A stretch of 38,532 nucleotides of DNA from an uncultured Lachnoclostridium sp. (GTDB lineage: Bacteria > Bacillota > Clostridia > Lachnospirales > Lachnospiraceae). Location of the stretch: assembly GCA_930986645.1 (NCBI GenBank), contig CAKNJS010000025.1, positions 1 to 38,532 on the forward strand, written 5' to 3'. Shown here in pieces: positions 8,400-16,831 of the stretch; the stretch's first letter is position 1, and every line of letters begins with the position of its first letter. The notes under the pieces are model-generated. The model saw only the letters and a program-made list of their open reading frames with translations, did no database searches and was not told the DNA's origin. Both the position numbers and the translations under genes were made by a program.

Positions 8400-9260
8400 T
8401 CAGCTTACGAGGGGGGCGCTTAAGTATTTCTTAGGCGTCACCCCTTTGTATTTTTTAAAAGTCTTGATAAAGTAACTTTCATCATTAAATCCGCAGCTCA
8501 TCCCGATTTCCGATATTGAATCGTTGGAGGTGGCCAGTTTAAAGCAGGCCTGCTCAATGCGGTAATAATTCAGATAGTCGATCGGTGTCCTGTGTGTCAT
8601 CTCCCGGAAATACCGGCAGAAGTATTTTGAGTTCATTCCTGCAGCCCTTGCAAGATCGTCAAGCGTGATACATTCATCGTAGTGATCCTCGATCGTGGCA
8701 ATCACATTTTTCAGATGCTCGATCCTTCGCCCGTCTTTGACGGAGATACTCTGCGCCTCTTTGTACCATCCATGTTCGAGGATATATCCGAAGAACTCAT
8801 AAAATGCCCCGATCACGGTCAGCTCATGTCCTACGACGCGGGTTTTCATATGCCCGAACATACGGCCTGTAATGCGGGAAAGCTCTTTGTCTGCAGGGGA
8901 GATATGGCTGCATATCTCGATGGAATTGCTGCTTACCTTCTTCAGCAGCCGTTCTCCGGCAGGACTTGCGGTCATAAGCGAATCCAGATTATACACAATA
9001 CATTCATACAGACAGTCTTTCGGGATTCCGCCGTGGAGCAGGCCGCCCTTGATAAAGATAATATCTCCGGCATTTGCGGTGAATTCATCCTCGCCTATCG
9101 TCATCAGAAGCTCCCCTTTTAAAATTCGTATCACTTCATATTCAATATGCCAATGGTAAGACATCTCATAACGCGGATGCGACGGCCCTACGTGATAAAA
9201 TTCCATCGGGAAATCGAATGTTCCGTGTTCCTTTGTTTCTCTATATTTAATATATTTCAC
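8400..9260 (-). CDS. AraC-family transcriptional regulator
   Basis: A 286-residue regulator. The N-terminal cupin-like sensing domain (about 10-110) contains 'YHWHIEYEVIRILKGELLM', typical of sugar-responsive AraC proteins. The C-terminal double helix-turn-helix domain (about 185-283) has LDDLARAAGMNSKYFCRYFREMT and the signature ending SEIGMSCGFNDESYFIKTFKKYKGVTPKKY (shown in pieces: the second helix covers 'ISEIGMSCGFNDESYF'). The start is GTG at 9260 with GAGGAGA just upstream. It is convergent with the GH3 operon and divergent from fucI, so either could be its target. Upstream position makes fucI a reasonable candidate, by inference. Confidence 0.92.
   Translation of the reverse strand: MKYIKYRETKEHGTFDFPMEFYHVGPSHPRYEMSYHWHIEYEVIRILKGELLMTIGEDEFTANAGDIIFIKGGLLHGGIPKDCLYECIVYNLDSLMTASPAGERLLKKVSSNSIEICSHISPADKELSRITGRMFGHMKTRVVGHELTVIGAFYEFFGYILEHGWYKEAQSISVKDGRRIEHLKNVIATIEDHYDECITLDDLARAAGMNSKYFCRYFREMTHRTPIDYLNYYRIEQACFKLATSNDSISEIGMSCGFNDESYFIKTFKKYKGVTPKKYLSAPLVS
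8410..8456 (+). terminator. Terminator of the GH3 operon, inside the 3' end of the convergent AraC gene
   Basis: CGCTTAAG (8417-8424) pairs with CTTAGGCG (8430-8437, one G-T pair) across a short loop. The stem continues through a mismatch into GGGG/CCCC and ends in TTTGTATTTTTT. It lies within the last codons of the opposing regulator gene, whose stop is 5 bp from the GH3 stop. Confidence 0.6.
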
Positions 9261-9353
9261 AGTATATTCTCCTCTATATCACTCTTAATAAGCTGGTTAT
9301 ACTTCATACCGGCATTCTTTTGCACTTTTATACAGTTTTATATATAGGAATGC

Positions 9354-9397
9354 CATGCGCCGGCTCGAATCCGCTTCAATCGGCGCATGTGCCGATT
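9354..9397 (+). promoter_or_regulatory. Two mutually exclusive hairpins upstream of fucI
   Basis: CATGCGCCG at 9354-9362 is a perfect complement of CGGCGCATG at 9381-9389 (9 bp). The second arm also takes part in a smaller hairpin, AATCGGC at 9378-9384 with GCCGATT at 9391-9397. The two structures cannot form together, and the second ends in a short T-run. The site lies in the divergent AraC/fucI gap. It could be an attenuator on a transcript from further upstream, or simply a DNA dyad bound by a regulator. A promoter candidate lies downstream of it. Confidence 0.45.
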
Positions 9398-9443
9398 TTG
9401 TACAAAAAGTGAATATCTTTACATTTTTATTCTATTATAGCAC

Positions 9444-9472
9444 GAGACAAACGAAAAAAATAGTATTATAAT
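9444..9472 (+). promoter_or_regulatory. fucI: Putative fucI promoter
   Basis: The -10 TATAAT at 9467-9472 has GAGACA (4 of 6 matches to TTGACA) at 9444-9449 with a 17-bp spacer. Transcription would begin about 40 nt before the fucI ATG. The weak -35 suggests activator help. Confidence 0.45.
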
Positions 9473-9521
9473 GATAGACAAGAAACGAGCTGAAAAGCCA
9501 AAGAATAGGAGGAATGTTACT

Positions 9522-11327
9522 ATGGCAGAAAGCAGATATGTAGGCTCTTATCCGGTAATCGGCATCAGACCGGTTATCGATGCGAGAAAAGGAGCTCTTG
9601 ACGTAAGAGGATCTCTCGAAGATCAGACAATGGCTATGGCAAGAAATGCAGCAAAACTGTTTGAGGAGAATTTAAGATACTCAAATGGCGAGCCGGTTAA
9701 AGTTGTTATCGCTGATTCTACCATCGGACGTGTGGGAGAGACTGCTGCGTGTGCAGATAAGTTTAGAAAAGAAGGCGTTGACATTACACTGACTGTTACG
9801 CCGTGCTGGTGCTATGGCGCTGAGACAATGGATATGGATCCGACAACGATCAAAGCTGTATGGGGTCTGAACGCTACAGAAAGACCGGGTGCTGTTTATC
9901 TTGCATCTGTTCTTGCTACACATGCACAGAAAGGCCTTCCGGCATTCGGTATCTATGGACATGATGTTCAGGATGCTGATGATATGACAATCCCGGAAGA
10001 TGTTAAAGAGAAACTGTTAAGATTCGGACGTGCTGCTGTTGCAGCTGCTTCCATGAGAGGAAAATCATGGCTGCAGATTGGTTCCGTTACAATGGGTATC
10101 GGCGGATCCATCATTGATTCTGACTTTATTGAATCTTATCTCGGCATGCGTGTTGAGTCTATTGATGAGGTTGAGATCATCCGCCGTATGACAGAGGGCA
10201 TCTATGATGAGGCTGAATACCAGAAAGCTCTCGCATGGGCAAAAGAAAAATGCCACATCGGATTTGACAAGAACCCGGAGGAACTTCAGAAATCTCCTGA
10301 AGAGAAAGAAAAACAGTTCGAGTTCGTTGTAAAGATGGCAGTTATTGTAAAAGACCTGATGAACGGAAACAAGAACTTCCCGGAGAAATTCTCAGAGGAA
10401 GCAATCGGACACAATGCGATCGCAGCAGGTTTCCAGGGCCAGAGACAGTGGACAGACTTCTATCCGAACGGAGACTTTACAGAGGCTATTCTTAATACTA
10501 CATTTGACTGGAACGGAGCGCGCGAGCCGTACATCGTTGCTACAGAAAATGATGTTCTTAACGGACTTGGCATGCTGTTTATGAAACTCCTTACAAACCG
10601 CGCCCAGATGTTTGCAGATGTTCGTACATACTGGAGCCCGGAAGCTGTTAAGAGAGTAACAGGATATGACCTTGAGGGTGTCGCAAAAGAGAACAACGGT
10701 ATCATCCATCTGATCAACTCTGGTGCTTGCTGCCTTGACGCGTGCGGCGCTGCAAAAGACGAGAACGGCAACGGCGTTATGAAACGGTGGTGGGATGTTA
10801 CAGAGGAAGACCAGCAGGCAATCATGGATGCTACAACATGGAACATGGCAGACCTTGGATACTTCCGCGGCGGCGGATATTCAAGCCGTTTTGAGACAAA
10901 AGTACAGATGCCGGCTACGATGATCCGTCTGAACCTTGTAAAAGGCCTTGGACCGATGCTTCAGATTGCAGAGGGCTGGACAGTAGCTCTTCCGGAGGAT
11001 GTATCCGATACACTTTGGAAACGTACAGATTATACTTGGCCGTGTACATGGTTTACACCGAGATGCGACGGCAAAGAGGGACCGTTCAAATCAGCTTATG
11101 ACGTAATGAACAACTGGGGCGCAAACCACGGTGCTATTTCTTACGGACACATCGGTGCAGATCTGATCACATTTGCATCTATGCTTCGTATTCCGGTAGC
11201 TATGCATAATGTACCGGAGGACAAGATCTTCCGTCCGGCAGCATGGAACGCATTCGGAATGGACAAAGAAGGCGCTGATTACAGAGCATGCGCAAACTAT
11301 GGCGCTCTTTACAAACCGTACAAATAA
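9522..11327 (+). CDS. fucI: L-fucose isomerase
   Basis: A 601-residue ketol isomerase converting L-fucose to L-fuculose (it may also act on D-arabinose), Mn2+ dependent, cytoplasmic. It is collinear with E. coli FucI (591 residues) over its whole length: 'GIRPVID', '[18 protein letters not shown]', '[20 protein letters not shown]', '[18 protein letters not shown]' and NWGANHG. The metal and catalytic residues are Glu342 (ATENDVLNG) and Asp366 ([10 protein letters not shown]), five positions on from E. coli Glu337 and Asp361. ATG 9522 is chosen over ATG 9471 because TAGGAGG lies at 9507-9513 and FucI begins there. It heads the fucose genes and is followed after 83 bp by a kinase. Confidence 0.98.
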   Translation: MAESRYVGSYPVIGIRPVIDARKGALDVRGSLEDQTMAMARNAAKLFEENLRYSNGEPVKVVIADSTIGRVGETAACADKFRKEGVDITLTVTPCWCYGAETMDMDPTTIKAVWGLNATERPGAVYLASVLATHAQKGLPAFGIYGHDVQDADDMTIPEDVKEKLLRFGRAAVAAASMRGKSWLQIGSVTMGIGGSIIDSDFIESYLGMRVESIDEVEIIRRMTEGIYDEAEYQKALAWAKEKCHIGFDKNPEELQKSPEEKEKQFEFVVKMAVIVKDLMNGNKNFPEKFSEEAIGHNAIAAGFQGQRQWTDFYPNGDFTEAILNTTFDWNGAREPYIVATENDVLNGLGMLFMKLLTNRAQMFADVRTYWSPEAVKRVTGYDLEGVAKENNGIIHLINSGACCLDACGAAKDENGNGVMKRWWDVTEEDQQAIMDATTWNMADLGYFRGGGYSSRFETKVQMPATMIRLNLVKGLGPMLQIAEGWTVALPEDVSDTLWKRTDYTWPCTWFTPRCDGKEGPFKSAYDVMNNWGANHGAISYGHIGADLITFASMLRIPVAMHNVPEDKIFRPAAWNAFGMDKEGADYRACANYGALYKPYK

Positions 11328-11362
11328 AAACAGTCGATATATATAAAGAGTGAAGAGAAAGG

Positions 11363-11393
11363 AGAGGGTTGAAAGCAGAACTTTCAACCCTCT
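11363..11393 (+). other. Perfect 13-bp hairpin between fucI and the kinase gene
   Basis: AGAGGGTTGAAAG at 11363-11375 is fully complementary to 11381-11393, with a 5-nt loop. It stands 7 nt before the GGAGGG ribosome site of the kinase. No T-tract follows, so it is not a classical terminator. A 3'-end or processing hairpin that sets different fucI and kinase mRNA levels is likely. Confidence 0.65.
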
Positions 11394-11410
11394 TATCTAA
11401 GGAGGGCAAT

Positions 11411-12877
11411 ATGGAAAAGAAAGTATTGGCTTTTGACTTTGGCGCTTCCGGCGGCAGGGCGATGTGCGGAACTTTTGACGGTGAGAAGATTACGATAGAA
11501 GAACTGCACCGCTTTTCCAATGATCCGGTTATCTTAAACGGCACAATGTACTGGGATGTGCTCCGCCTGTTCTTTGAGATCAAGCAGGGGCTTATCAAGG
11601 CTAAGAAATGCGGTAAGATCGAGAGCATCGGTATTGATACATGGGGCGTTGACTTCGGCCTGATCGACAGTGAAGGCCGTCTCCTTGAAAATCCGGTACA
11701 CTATCGTGACAGCCGGACAGAAGGCATGCTCGCTGAAAGCTTCAAAATGATAGACAAGCAGAAATTCTATGAAATCACCGGTAATCAGTTTATGGAGATT
11801 AATACCGCATTCCAGCTTCTGTATCTGCTGAAAAACAGAAAAGAGCTGCTTGACCGTGCGGACAAGATGATCCTTATGCCGGATCTGTTCAACTATTTCC
11901 TGACAGGGGAAAAGAAAGCAGAGTATTCGATCGCTTCTACAACACAGCTTCTCGATGCGAGAAAAGGACAGTGGTCGGATGAAGTGATTGACGCTCTGGG
12001 ACTTCCGAAACACATTTTCCCGGAAATTGTTCCTACCGGTACAAAAGTCGGAGAGCTGACAGACGAGATCTGTACAGAGCTCGGACTCGACAAAATTGAT
12101 GTTATGGCTGTCGCTGGACATGATACACAGAGTGCTCTTGTGGCTGTTCCGGCATCGGAGGAAGATTTCATTTTCTTGAGCTGCGGTACGTGGTCGCTGC
12201 TTGGAACAGAACTTTCCGAGCCTATTATCAATGATAAGTCGGAGTATTATAACATCACAAATGAAGGCGGATACGGAAGAAAAATTTCTTTCCTTAAAAA
12301 TATCATCGGTCTGTGGTGTATTCAGGAGAGCCGCCGCCAATGGATCCGCGAGGGGCAGGAGTACGGCTTCGGCGATCTGGAGATCATGGCAAAAGAAGCT
12401 CCGCCGCTCCGCAGCTTTATCGATCCGGATGCACCAGAATTTACACCGGCAGGTGATGTGCCAAGCCGTATCCGTGAATTCTGTAAACGGACCGGTCAGC
12501 CGGTACCGGAGAGCATCGGTGAAGTGGTGCGCTGCATCAATGAGAGTCTTGCAATGAAATACCGCCATGCAATGGAAGAAATCAAAGATTGCACAGGCAA
12601 GGATTATCAGACTGTATATATGGTTGGCGGAGGCACACAGAGTGCCCTTCTCTGTCAGTTTACGGCTAACGCCTGCGGATGCCGCGTGAGTGCGGGACCG
12701 ATTGAAGCTACTGTGCTTGGAAATGTGGCATTACAGCTTATGGCGTCAGGAGATATCAAATCTCTTTCTGAGGCGAGAGAGATTATTAAACGCTCTCAGG
12801 ATATCAAAACCTATGAGCCTCAGGATAAAGAGGTGTGGGACGAAGCTTATGAGAGGTTCAAAAAGATTCTCGTATAG
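11411..12877 (+). CDS. FGGY sugar kinase, rhamnulokinase type (probable L-fuculokinase)
   Basis: A 488-residue ATP-dependent kinase. The N-terminal 'FDFGASGGRAMCGTFDG', 'GIDTWGVDFGLID', 'LMPDLFNYFLTG' and the adenosine-site region 'VAGHDTQSALVAVP' followed by 'FLSCGTWSLLGTEL' and 'VYMVGGGTQSALLCQ' are characteristic of the RhaB branch of the FGGY family, not the classical FucK branch. Its position next to fucI suggests it phosphorylates L-fuculose. Rhamnulose remains possible, as the sugars are stereochemically related and no rhamnose isomerase is present. ATG 11411 follows GGAGGG at 11401-11406. An in-frame ATG at 11369 would place the start inside the hairpin and is rejected. Confidence 0.93.
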   Translation: MEKKVLAFDFGASGGRAMCGTFDGEKITIEELHRFSNDPVILNGTMYWDVLRLFFEIKQGLIKAKKCGKIESIGIDTWGVDFGLIDSEGRLLENPVHYRDSRTEGMLAESFKMIDKQKFYEITGNQFMEINTAFQLLYLLKNRKELLDRADKMILMPDLFNYFLTGEKKAEYSIASTTQLLDARKGQWSDEVIDALGLPKHIFPEIVPTGTKVGELTDEICTELGLDKIDVMAVAGHDTQSALVAVPASEEDFIFLSCGTWSLLGTELSEPIINDKSEYYNITNEGGYGRKISFLKNIIGLWCIQESRRQWIREGQEYGFGDLEIMAKEAPPLRSFIDPDAPEFTPAGDVPSRIREFCKRTGQPVPESIGEVVRCINESLAMKYRHAMEEIKDCTGKDYQTVYMVGGGTQSALLCQFTANACGCRVSAGPIEATVLGNVALQLMASGDIKSLSEAREIIKRSQDIKTYEPQDKEVWDEAYERFKKILV

Positions 12878-12918
12878 ACTTGACTGTCAAAGTGCTGTGT
12901 GTTTTAATAAAAACAGCA

Positions 12919-12951
12919 TATGCATTAGACAGAATGCATAAAACGGTTTGC
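12919..12951 (+). promoter_or_regulatory. Dyad and operator-like half-site upstream of the LacI-type gene
   Basis: TATGCAT (12919-12925) and ATGCATA (12934-12940) form a perfect dyad. AAACGGTTTGC at 12941-12951 is, on the other strand, GCAAACCGTTT, close to the GCGAACCGTTT core of the operator at 14049-14066. The site ends 22 bp before the regulator start, so it may serve autoregulation. Confidence 0.35.
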
Positions 12952-12973
12952 CTGCTCCCTGAAAGGAGTTAAA

Positions 12974-13972
12974 ATGGCTGCAACGATCCGCGATATCAGA
13001 GACAGAACCGGTTTATCTCTGGCGACAATTTCGAAATATCTAAATGGAGGAAATGTCCTCCCGAGAAACCGGAAACTGATCGAAGAGGCGATCGAAGAAC
13101 TTCACTATGAAGTAAATGAACTGGCAAGAGGACTTGTAACGAACCGGACCAAGACGATCGGAGTCCTTGTCTATGATATCCAATGTATTTTTGTGGGGAA
13201 CATGCTTCACTATCTGGGGCAGGCTCTCCATGAAAACGGGTATGGAATGCTGATCTGTGATTCCTGCAACGATGCAGAAATCGAGAAGAAAAATCTTCAG
13301 TTTTTATTGAGCAGAAAAGTGGACGGAATCCTTGTGTTTGCCGTCGGACTTGACGGAAGCTTCCTTGAAGCCGCAAAACGTGCGGATGTGCCTGTGGTTC
13401 TTATTGACCGCTCTTTCAGAAACGAGGAATTTGACTGCGTTGAGATTGACAACAGAGCTGCGATGCGCAGAGCAGTTAATAAACTGATCGGTTTTGGACA
13501 CCGCAGAATTGCTGTTATAGCGTCTAATATCGAATATACAGGCATGGAACGGATGAAAGGATTTGAAGATGCGCTGAAAGATGAAGGTATTACGGTGCCG
13601 GATGAATACCGCATACGCGGCAAGCATTCTTTTGAACTTGGATATCAGGGAATGAGGAAACTGCTTGAACTCCGGGACCCGCCTACGGCGGTGATTCTGG
13701 GGAATTACGACACGACACTGGGCGGAGTTATGGCGGCAAATGAGCTTGGGTTCAGCTGTCCCGGAGATTTATCCCTGATCGGATTTGACGATCTGCTTAT
13801 GTCAAAGGTGATAAGACCGAGACTCTGGTTTGTTGTACAGCCCATGGAAGAAATGTCGAAAAGGGCGGTTGATATGCTTCTGAACCGCATTTCAAACGGA
13901 AATGAGGGGAGCCCGCTCCGCATCAGTTTCAGTGCCGGCATAAGTGAAGGTGATTCGATTCGAAAAATTTAA
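12974..13972 (+). CDS. LacI-family transcriptional regulator (probable fucose regulator)
   Basis: A 332-residue repressor-type protein. The N-terminal helix-turn-helix (about 4-25, 'TIRDIRDRTGLSLATISKYL') with the hinge helix 'NELARGLVTNRTKTIGVLV' is followed by a periplasmic-binding-protein-like sugar domain (about 60-332) including 'RADVPVVLIDRSF', 'GHRRIAVIAS' and 'LSLIGFDD'. GGAG at 12965-12968 supports ATG 12974. It lies between the catabolic genes and the ABC importer. A LacI-type palindrome stands before the importer promoter, so it probably controls that promoter in response to fucose or a derivative. The effector is inferred. Confidence 0.94.
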   Translation: MAATIRDIRDRTGLSLATISKYLNGGNVLPRNRKLIEEAIEELHYEVNELARGLVTNRTKTIGVLVYDIQCIFVGNMLHYLGQALHENGYGMLICDSCNDAEIEKKNLQFLLSRKVDGILVFAVGLDGSFLEAAKRADVPVVLIDRSFRNEEFDCVEIDNRAAMRRAVNKLIGFGHRRIAVIASNIEYTGMERMKGFEDALKDEGITVPDEYRIRGKHSFELGYQGMRKLLELRDPPTAVILGNYDTTLGGVMAANELGFSCPGDLSLIGFDDLLMSKVIRPRLWFVVQPMEEMSKRAVDMLLNRISNGNEGSPLRISFSAGISEGDSIRKI

Positions 13973-14048
13973 GAATATTTGGATGTTATGCACAGGAAAA
14001 CAGGGCTGAAACATCAAAAAATAGCTGCCGATATGGTTAAACTGACGA

Positions 14049-14066
14049 AAGCGAACCGTTTCGCTT
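14049..14066 (+). promoter_or_regulatory. LacI-type operator candidate upstream of the importer promoter
   Basis: AAGCGAACCGTTTCGCTT is an 18-bp palindrome with a central CG and 8 of 9 symmetric pairs, the form of operators of LacI-family regulators. It sits 18 bp upstream of the -35 box of a near-perfect promoter. A second copy of its core lies downstream at 14192-14209, giving the two-site layout that allows DNA looping. Confidence 0.65.
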
Positions 14067-14084
14067 ATAAAAAGCCCACTATTA

Positions 14085-14113
14085 TTGACAAAGCATCCTC
14101 ACAGTTGTATAAT
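14085..14113 (+). promoter_or_regulatory. Consensus sigma-A promoter of the sugar importer operon
   Basis: TTGACA at 14085-14090, a 17-bp spacer, then TATAAT at 14108-14113. This is a perfect match in both boxes. Initiation near 14120 gives a leader of about 174 nt before the permease start, which contains the second operator-like copy. Confidence 0.8.
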
Positions 14114-14191
14114 TTGACTATACGGACAGGGTTTATAAGCAATTTGATGCAATAAATGCCTGAAAACTGTAAGGAAAATAAGATAGGGAAA

Positions 14192-14209
14192 AAGCGAACC
14201 GTTACGCGA
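14192..14209 (+). promoter_or_regulatory. Second operator-like copy in the importer leader
   Basis: AAGCGAACCGTTACGCGA shares its first 12 bases, AAGCGAACCGTT, with the palindrome at 14049. The two lie 143 bp apart, on either side of the promoter. Symmetry is weaker here. A roadblock or looping partner for the LacI-type regulator is the simplest reading. Confidence 0.5.
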
Positions 14210-14293
14210 AAACAAATGAGGAATGGGAATCATAAGCAAGTGAAATACCATGAATCAAACAATTCATCGAATCAAAAGATGGGAGGAAGAAAA

Positions 14294-15268
14294 GTGGAAA
14301 GTATCAAACAAAATCCTTTAGTTAAAAAGGTGGGATTTAACAGAATCGTGCTGTGCATCGTACTGCTTCTGATGTACGCTTTGTTCTGTATCCTGACCGG
14401 AGGTGATTTCTTCGGTATGCGCCGTATTTTGAGTGCACTCAACTATGCGTACTTCCTGGGATTCTTATCTCTGGCAGTTACGTTCGTTATTGCAACAGGA
14501 GGAATCGATTTCTCCATTGGGCCGGTTATGTTCTGCTGCGCACTGATGTCTGGCTTCTGCTTTACAATGTATGGCATGCCGATGCCGGCAGCTCTGGTGA
14601 TCAGCTTGATAATCGGACTTGCATTCGGTATCTTCAATGGATATCTGGTGGCGTACTGGGATGTGCCGTCATTCATTACTTCTATGGCGAGCATGAACAT
14701 AGCGAAAGGACTTGCGTCTGTGTTCACTAAAACGCAGTCTGTAAGCTGGCCGCAGTCCAGCCAGGACGGCGGATGGTTCAGAAAACTGGTAACCATCGGA
14801 GATATCCCAATGGGTCTGATTATTCTGATCGTTATCGCAGTTGTCTGTGCAATTGTCCTGAACCAGACAAAGATGGGAAGATATATTCTCTCCCTTGGAA
14901 GCAATAAAGAAGCAGTAAGACTTTCCGGTGTTAACGTAAAGAAATGGGAAATGTCGGCATATATCGTCTGCGGACTTCTGGTCGGCATTGCGGCAATCTT
15001 CTTTGTAGGTGCATACTCAACGGTACAGCCGGGCTATGGAGATCAGTATAACAACGAGGCAATCGCCGGTTGTGTAATGGGTGGAACATCCATGGCGGGC
15101 GGACTCGCATCGATCAGCGGTACGATCATAGGTGTGTTCATTATTTCACTTCTTCAGGAAGGAATTATGGCGCTTGGCCTTGATAAAAACCTTCAGCTGA
15201 TCATCACAGGAATTATTGTTATCGTAGCAGTATTCGCTGACGTTGTAGCAAGACGCAGGAAGAATTAA
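14294..15268 (+). CDS. Ribose-type ABC importer, permease 1 (RbsC-like)
   Basis: A 324-residue inner-membrane permease with about eight to ten hydrophobic helices. 'TGGIDFSIGPVMFCCAL' and 'LSLGSNKEAVRLSGVNVKK' match the BPD_transp_2 family of CUT2 sugar importers. The reading frame is open from 14156, but GTG 14294 is the likely start: GGGAGG at 14281-14286 is well placed, and the 46 residues before it are polar and contain the operator copy. It shares QDGGWFRK and the SNKEA.RLSGVNV block with the second permease of the operon, so the two are paralogues that probably form a heterodimeric channel. Its ATPase gene follows. Confidence 0.92.
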   Translation: MESIKQNPLVKKVGFNRIVLCIVLLLMYALFCILTGGDFFGMRRILSALNYAYFLGFLSLAVTFVIATGGIDFSIGPVMFCCALMSGFCFTMYGMPMPAALVISLIIGLAFGIFNGYLVAYWDVPSFITSMASMNIAKGLASVFTKTQSVSWPQSSQDGGWFRKLVTIGDIPMGLIILIVIAVVCAIVLNQTKMGRYILSLGSNKEAVRLSGVNVKKWEMSAYIVCGLLVGIAAIFFVGAYSTVQPGYGDQYNNEAIAGCVMGGTSMAGGLASISGTIIGVFIISLLQEGIMALGLDKNLQLIITGIIVIVAVFADVVARRRKN

Positions 15269-15321
15269 AGACGGTACATGGAAATCAGTAAGTGTGATTG
15301 AGAAAGGCAAGGGTAAAGAAT

Positions 15322-16818
15322 ATGGGCGAAGTTATATTAACAATGAAAGGGATCGACAAATCTTTCCCGGGTGTTCATGCACTGGACCATGTAGATTTGG
15401 AAGTCCGAAAAGGTGAAGTACACGCACTCATGGGAGAAAACGGTGCCGGTAAGTCAACATTGATGAAAGTGCTGACAGGTATCTATAAGAAAGATTCCGG
15501 AACAATTACATATGAAGGAAAAGAAGTAGAATTTCATAATACAAGAGAAGCGCAGGATGCAGGTGTTGTCATCGTGCATCAGGAGCTGAATATGCTTGGT
15601 CATCTGACAGTTGCTCAGAATATTTTTATCGGACGCGAGTTTAAAAAGGGTATCCGTATTGATGACAAGAAAATGAATGAGGAAGCAAGAAAGCTTTTTG
15701 ACAGAATGCATATTGATATCGATCCCAAAGAGACGATGAGCAAACTGACAGTTGGAAAGCAGCAGATGTGCGAGATCGCAAAGGCAATTTCTCATGAAGC
15801 AAAGGTTATTATCTTTGATGAGCCGTCGGCAGCGCTGACGGAAGCGGAGATCGAAGAATTGTTCAAGATCATCCGTGACCTGAGAGATCAGGGACTTGGA
15901 ATTGTTTATATTTCCCATCGTATGGATGAAATTAAAGTTATTACGGACCGTGTAACGGTTATGCGTGACGGTGCGTATGTAGGCACATTGATCACGAAAG
16001 ACTGTACAAAAGATGATATCATCAACATGATGGTCGGACGTGTTATCTATGAAGATCCGAAGACAAAGAATATGACTCCGAAAGGATCTCCGGTCGTACT
16101 GAAGGTTGATCACCTCAATGCCGGTAAGATGGTTCAGGATGTAAGCTTTGAACTTCATAAAGGTGAAGTGCTTGGCTTCTCAGGTCTGATGGGAGCCGGC
16201 CGTACAGAGACGATGCGTGCTCTGTTTGGAGCAGACCCGATAGAGAGCGGCGATATCTATATTAACGGTAAGAAAGTTACGATCAAGAGTCCGCAGGATG
16301 CAGTTAAGCATGGTATCGGATATCTGTCAGAGGATAGAAAGAGATTCGGTATTGTTGTCCAGAAGTCAGTAGCAGAGAACACCACGATGGCTGATCTGGA
16401 TGAGTTTTCTAACGGTCCGTTTATCAATAAGAAGAAAGAGAAAAAAGTTGCAGAAAAATTCGTTGAGTCACTTGCAACAAAAACACCGAGTGTTGACCAG
16501 CTTGTTGTGAATCTGTCAGGCGGTAACCAGCAGAAAGTCGTTATTGCCAAGTGGCTGACAAGAAACTGTGATATCCTGATCTTTGATGAGCCGACAAGAG
16601 GTATTGATGTTGGAGCTAAGAATGAGATTTATAAGCTGATGAACCGGCTTGCAGCAGAAGGTAAGGCCATTATAATGGTTTCCTCAGAAATGACCGAGAT
16701 CTTGCGTATGAGTGACAGAATTGTCGTTATGTGTGAAGGCAAGAAGACCGGTGAACTGGATATTTCCGAGGCTACACAGGAAAATATCATGAACATGGCT
16801 ACAAGAGAGATAAATTAG
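15322..16818 (+). CDS. Ribose-type ABC importer, ATP-binding protein (RbsA-like)
   Basis: A 498-residue ATPase with two fused nucleotide-binding domains. The first has Walker A GENGAGKST at 38-46, a signature around 'LTVGKQQMCEIAKAI' and Walker B VIIFDEPSAALT. The second has the usual degenerate P-loop 'GLMGAGRTETMRALFG' and signature LSGGNQQKVVIAKWL (from residue 398), with Walker B LIFDEPTRGIDVG. This asymmetric pair is standard for RbsA/MglA/AraG proteins. ATG 15322 is preferred over an in-frame TTG at 15298, which has no ribosome site; the start fits the alignment of the family. It lies between two permease genes. Confidence 0.95.
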   Translation: MGEVILTMKGIDKSFPGVHALDHVDLEVRKGEVHALMGENGAGKSTLMKVLTGIYKKDSGTITYEGKEVEFHNTREAQDAGVVIVHQELNMLGHLTVAQNIFIGREFKKGIRIDDKKMNEEARKLFDRMHIDIDPKETMSKLTVGKQQMCEIAKAISHEAKVIIFDEPSAALTEAEIEELFKIIRDLRDQGLGIVYISHRMDEIKVITDRVTVMRDGAYVGTLITKDCTKDDIINMMVGRVIYEDPKTKNMTPKGSPVVLKVDHLNAGKMVQDVSFELHKGEVLGFSGLMGAGRTETMRALFGADPIESGDIYINGKKVTIKSPQDAVKHGIGYLSEDRKRFGIVVQKSVAENTTMADLDEFSNGPFINKKKEKKVAEKFVESLATKTPSVDQLVVNLSGGNQQKVVIAKWLTRNCDILIFDEPTRGIDVGAKNEIYKLMNRLAAEGKAIIMVSSEMTEILRMSDRIVVMCEGKKTGELDISEATQENIMNMATREIN

Positions 16819-16831
16819 GGAGGAAAATGTG

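Noticed and set aside
14156-14293. 46-codon N-terminal extension of permease 1
   Set aside because: Polar, overlaps an operator copy, and lacks a ribosome site, whereas GTG 14294 has a good one.
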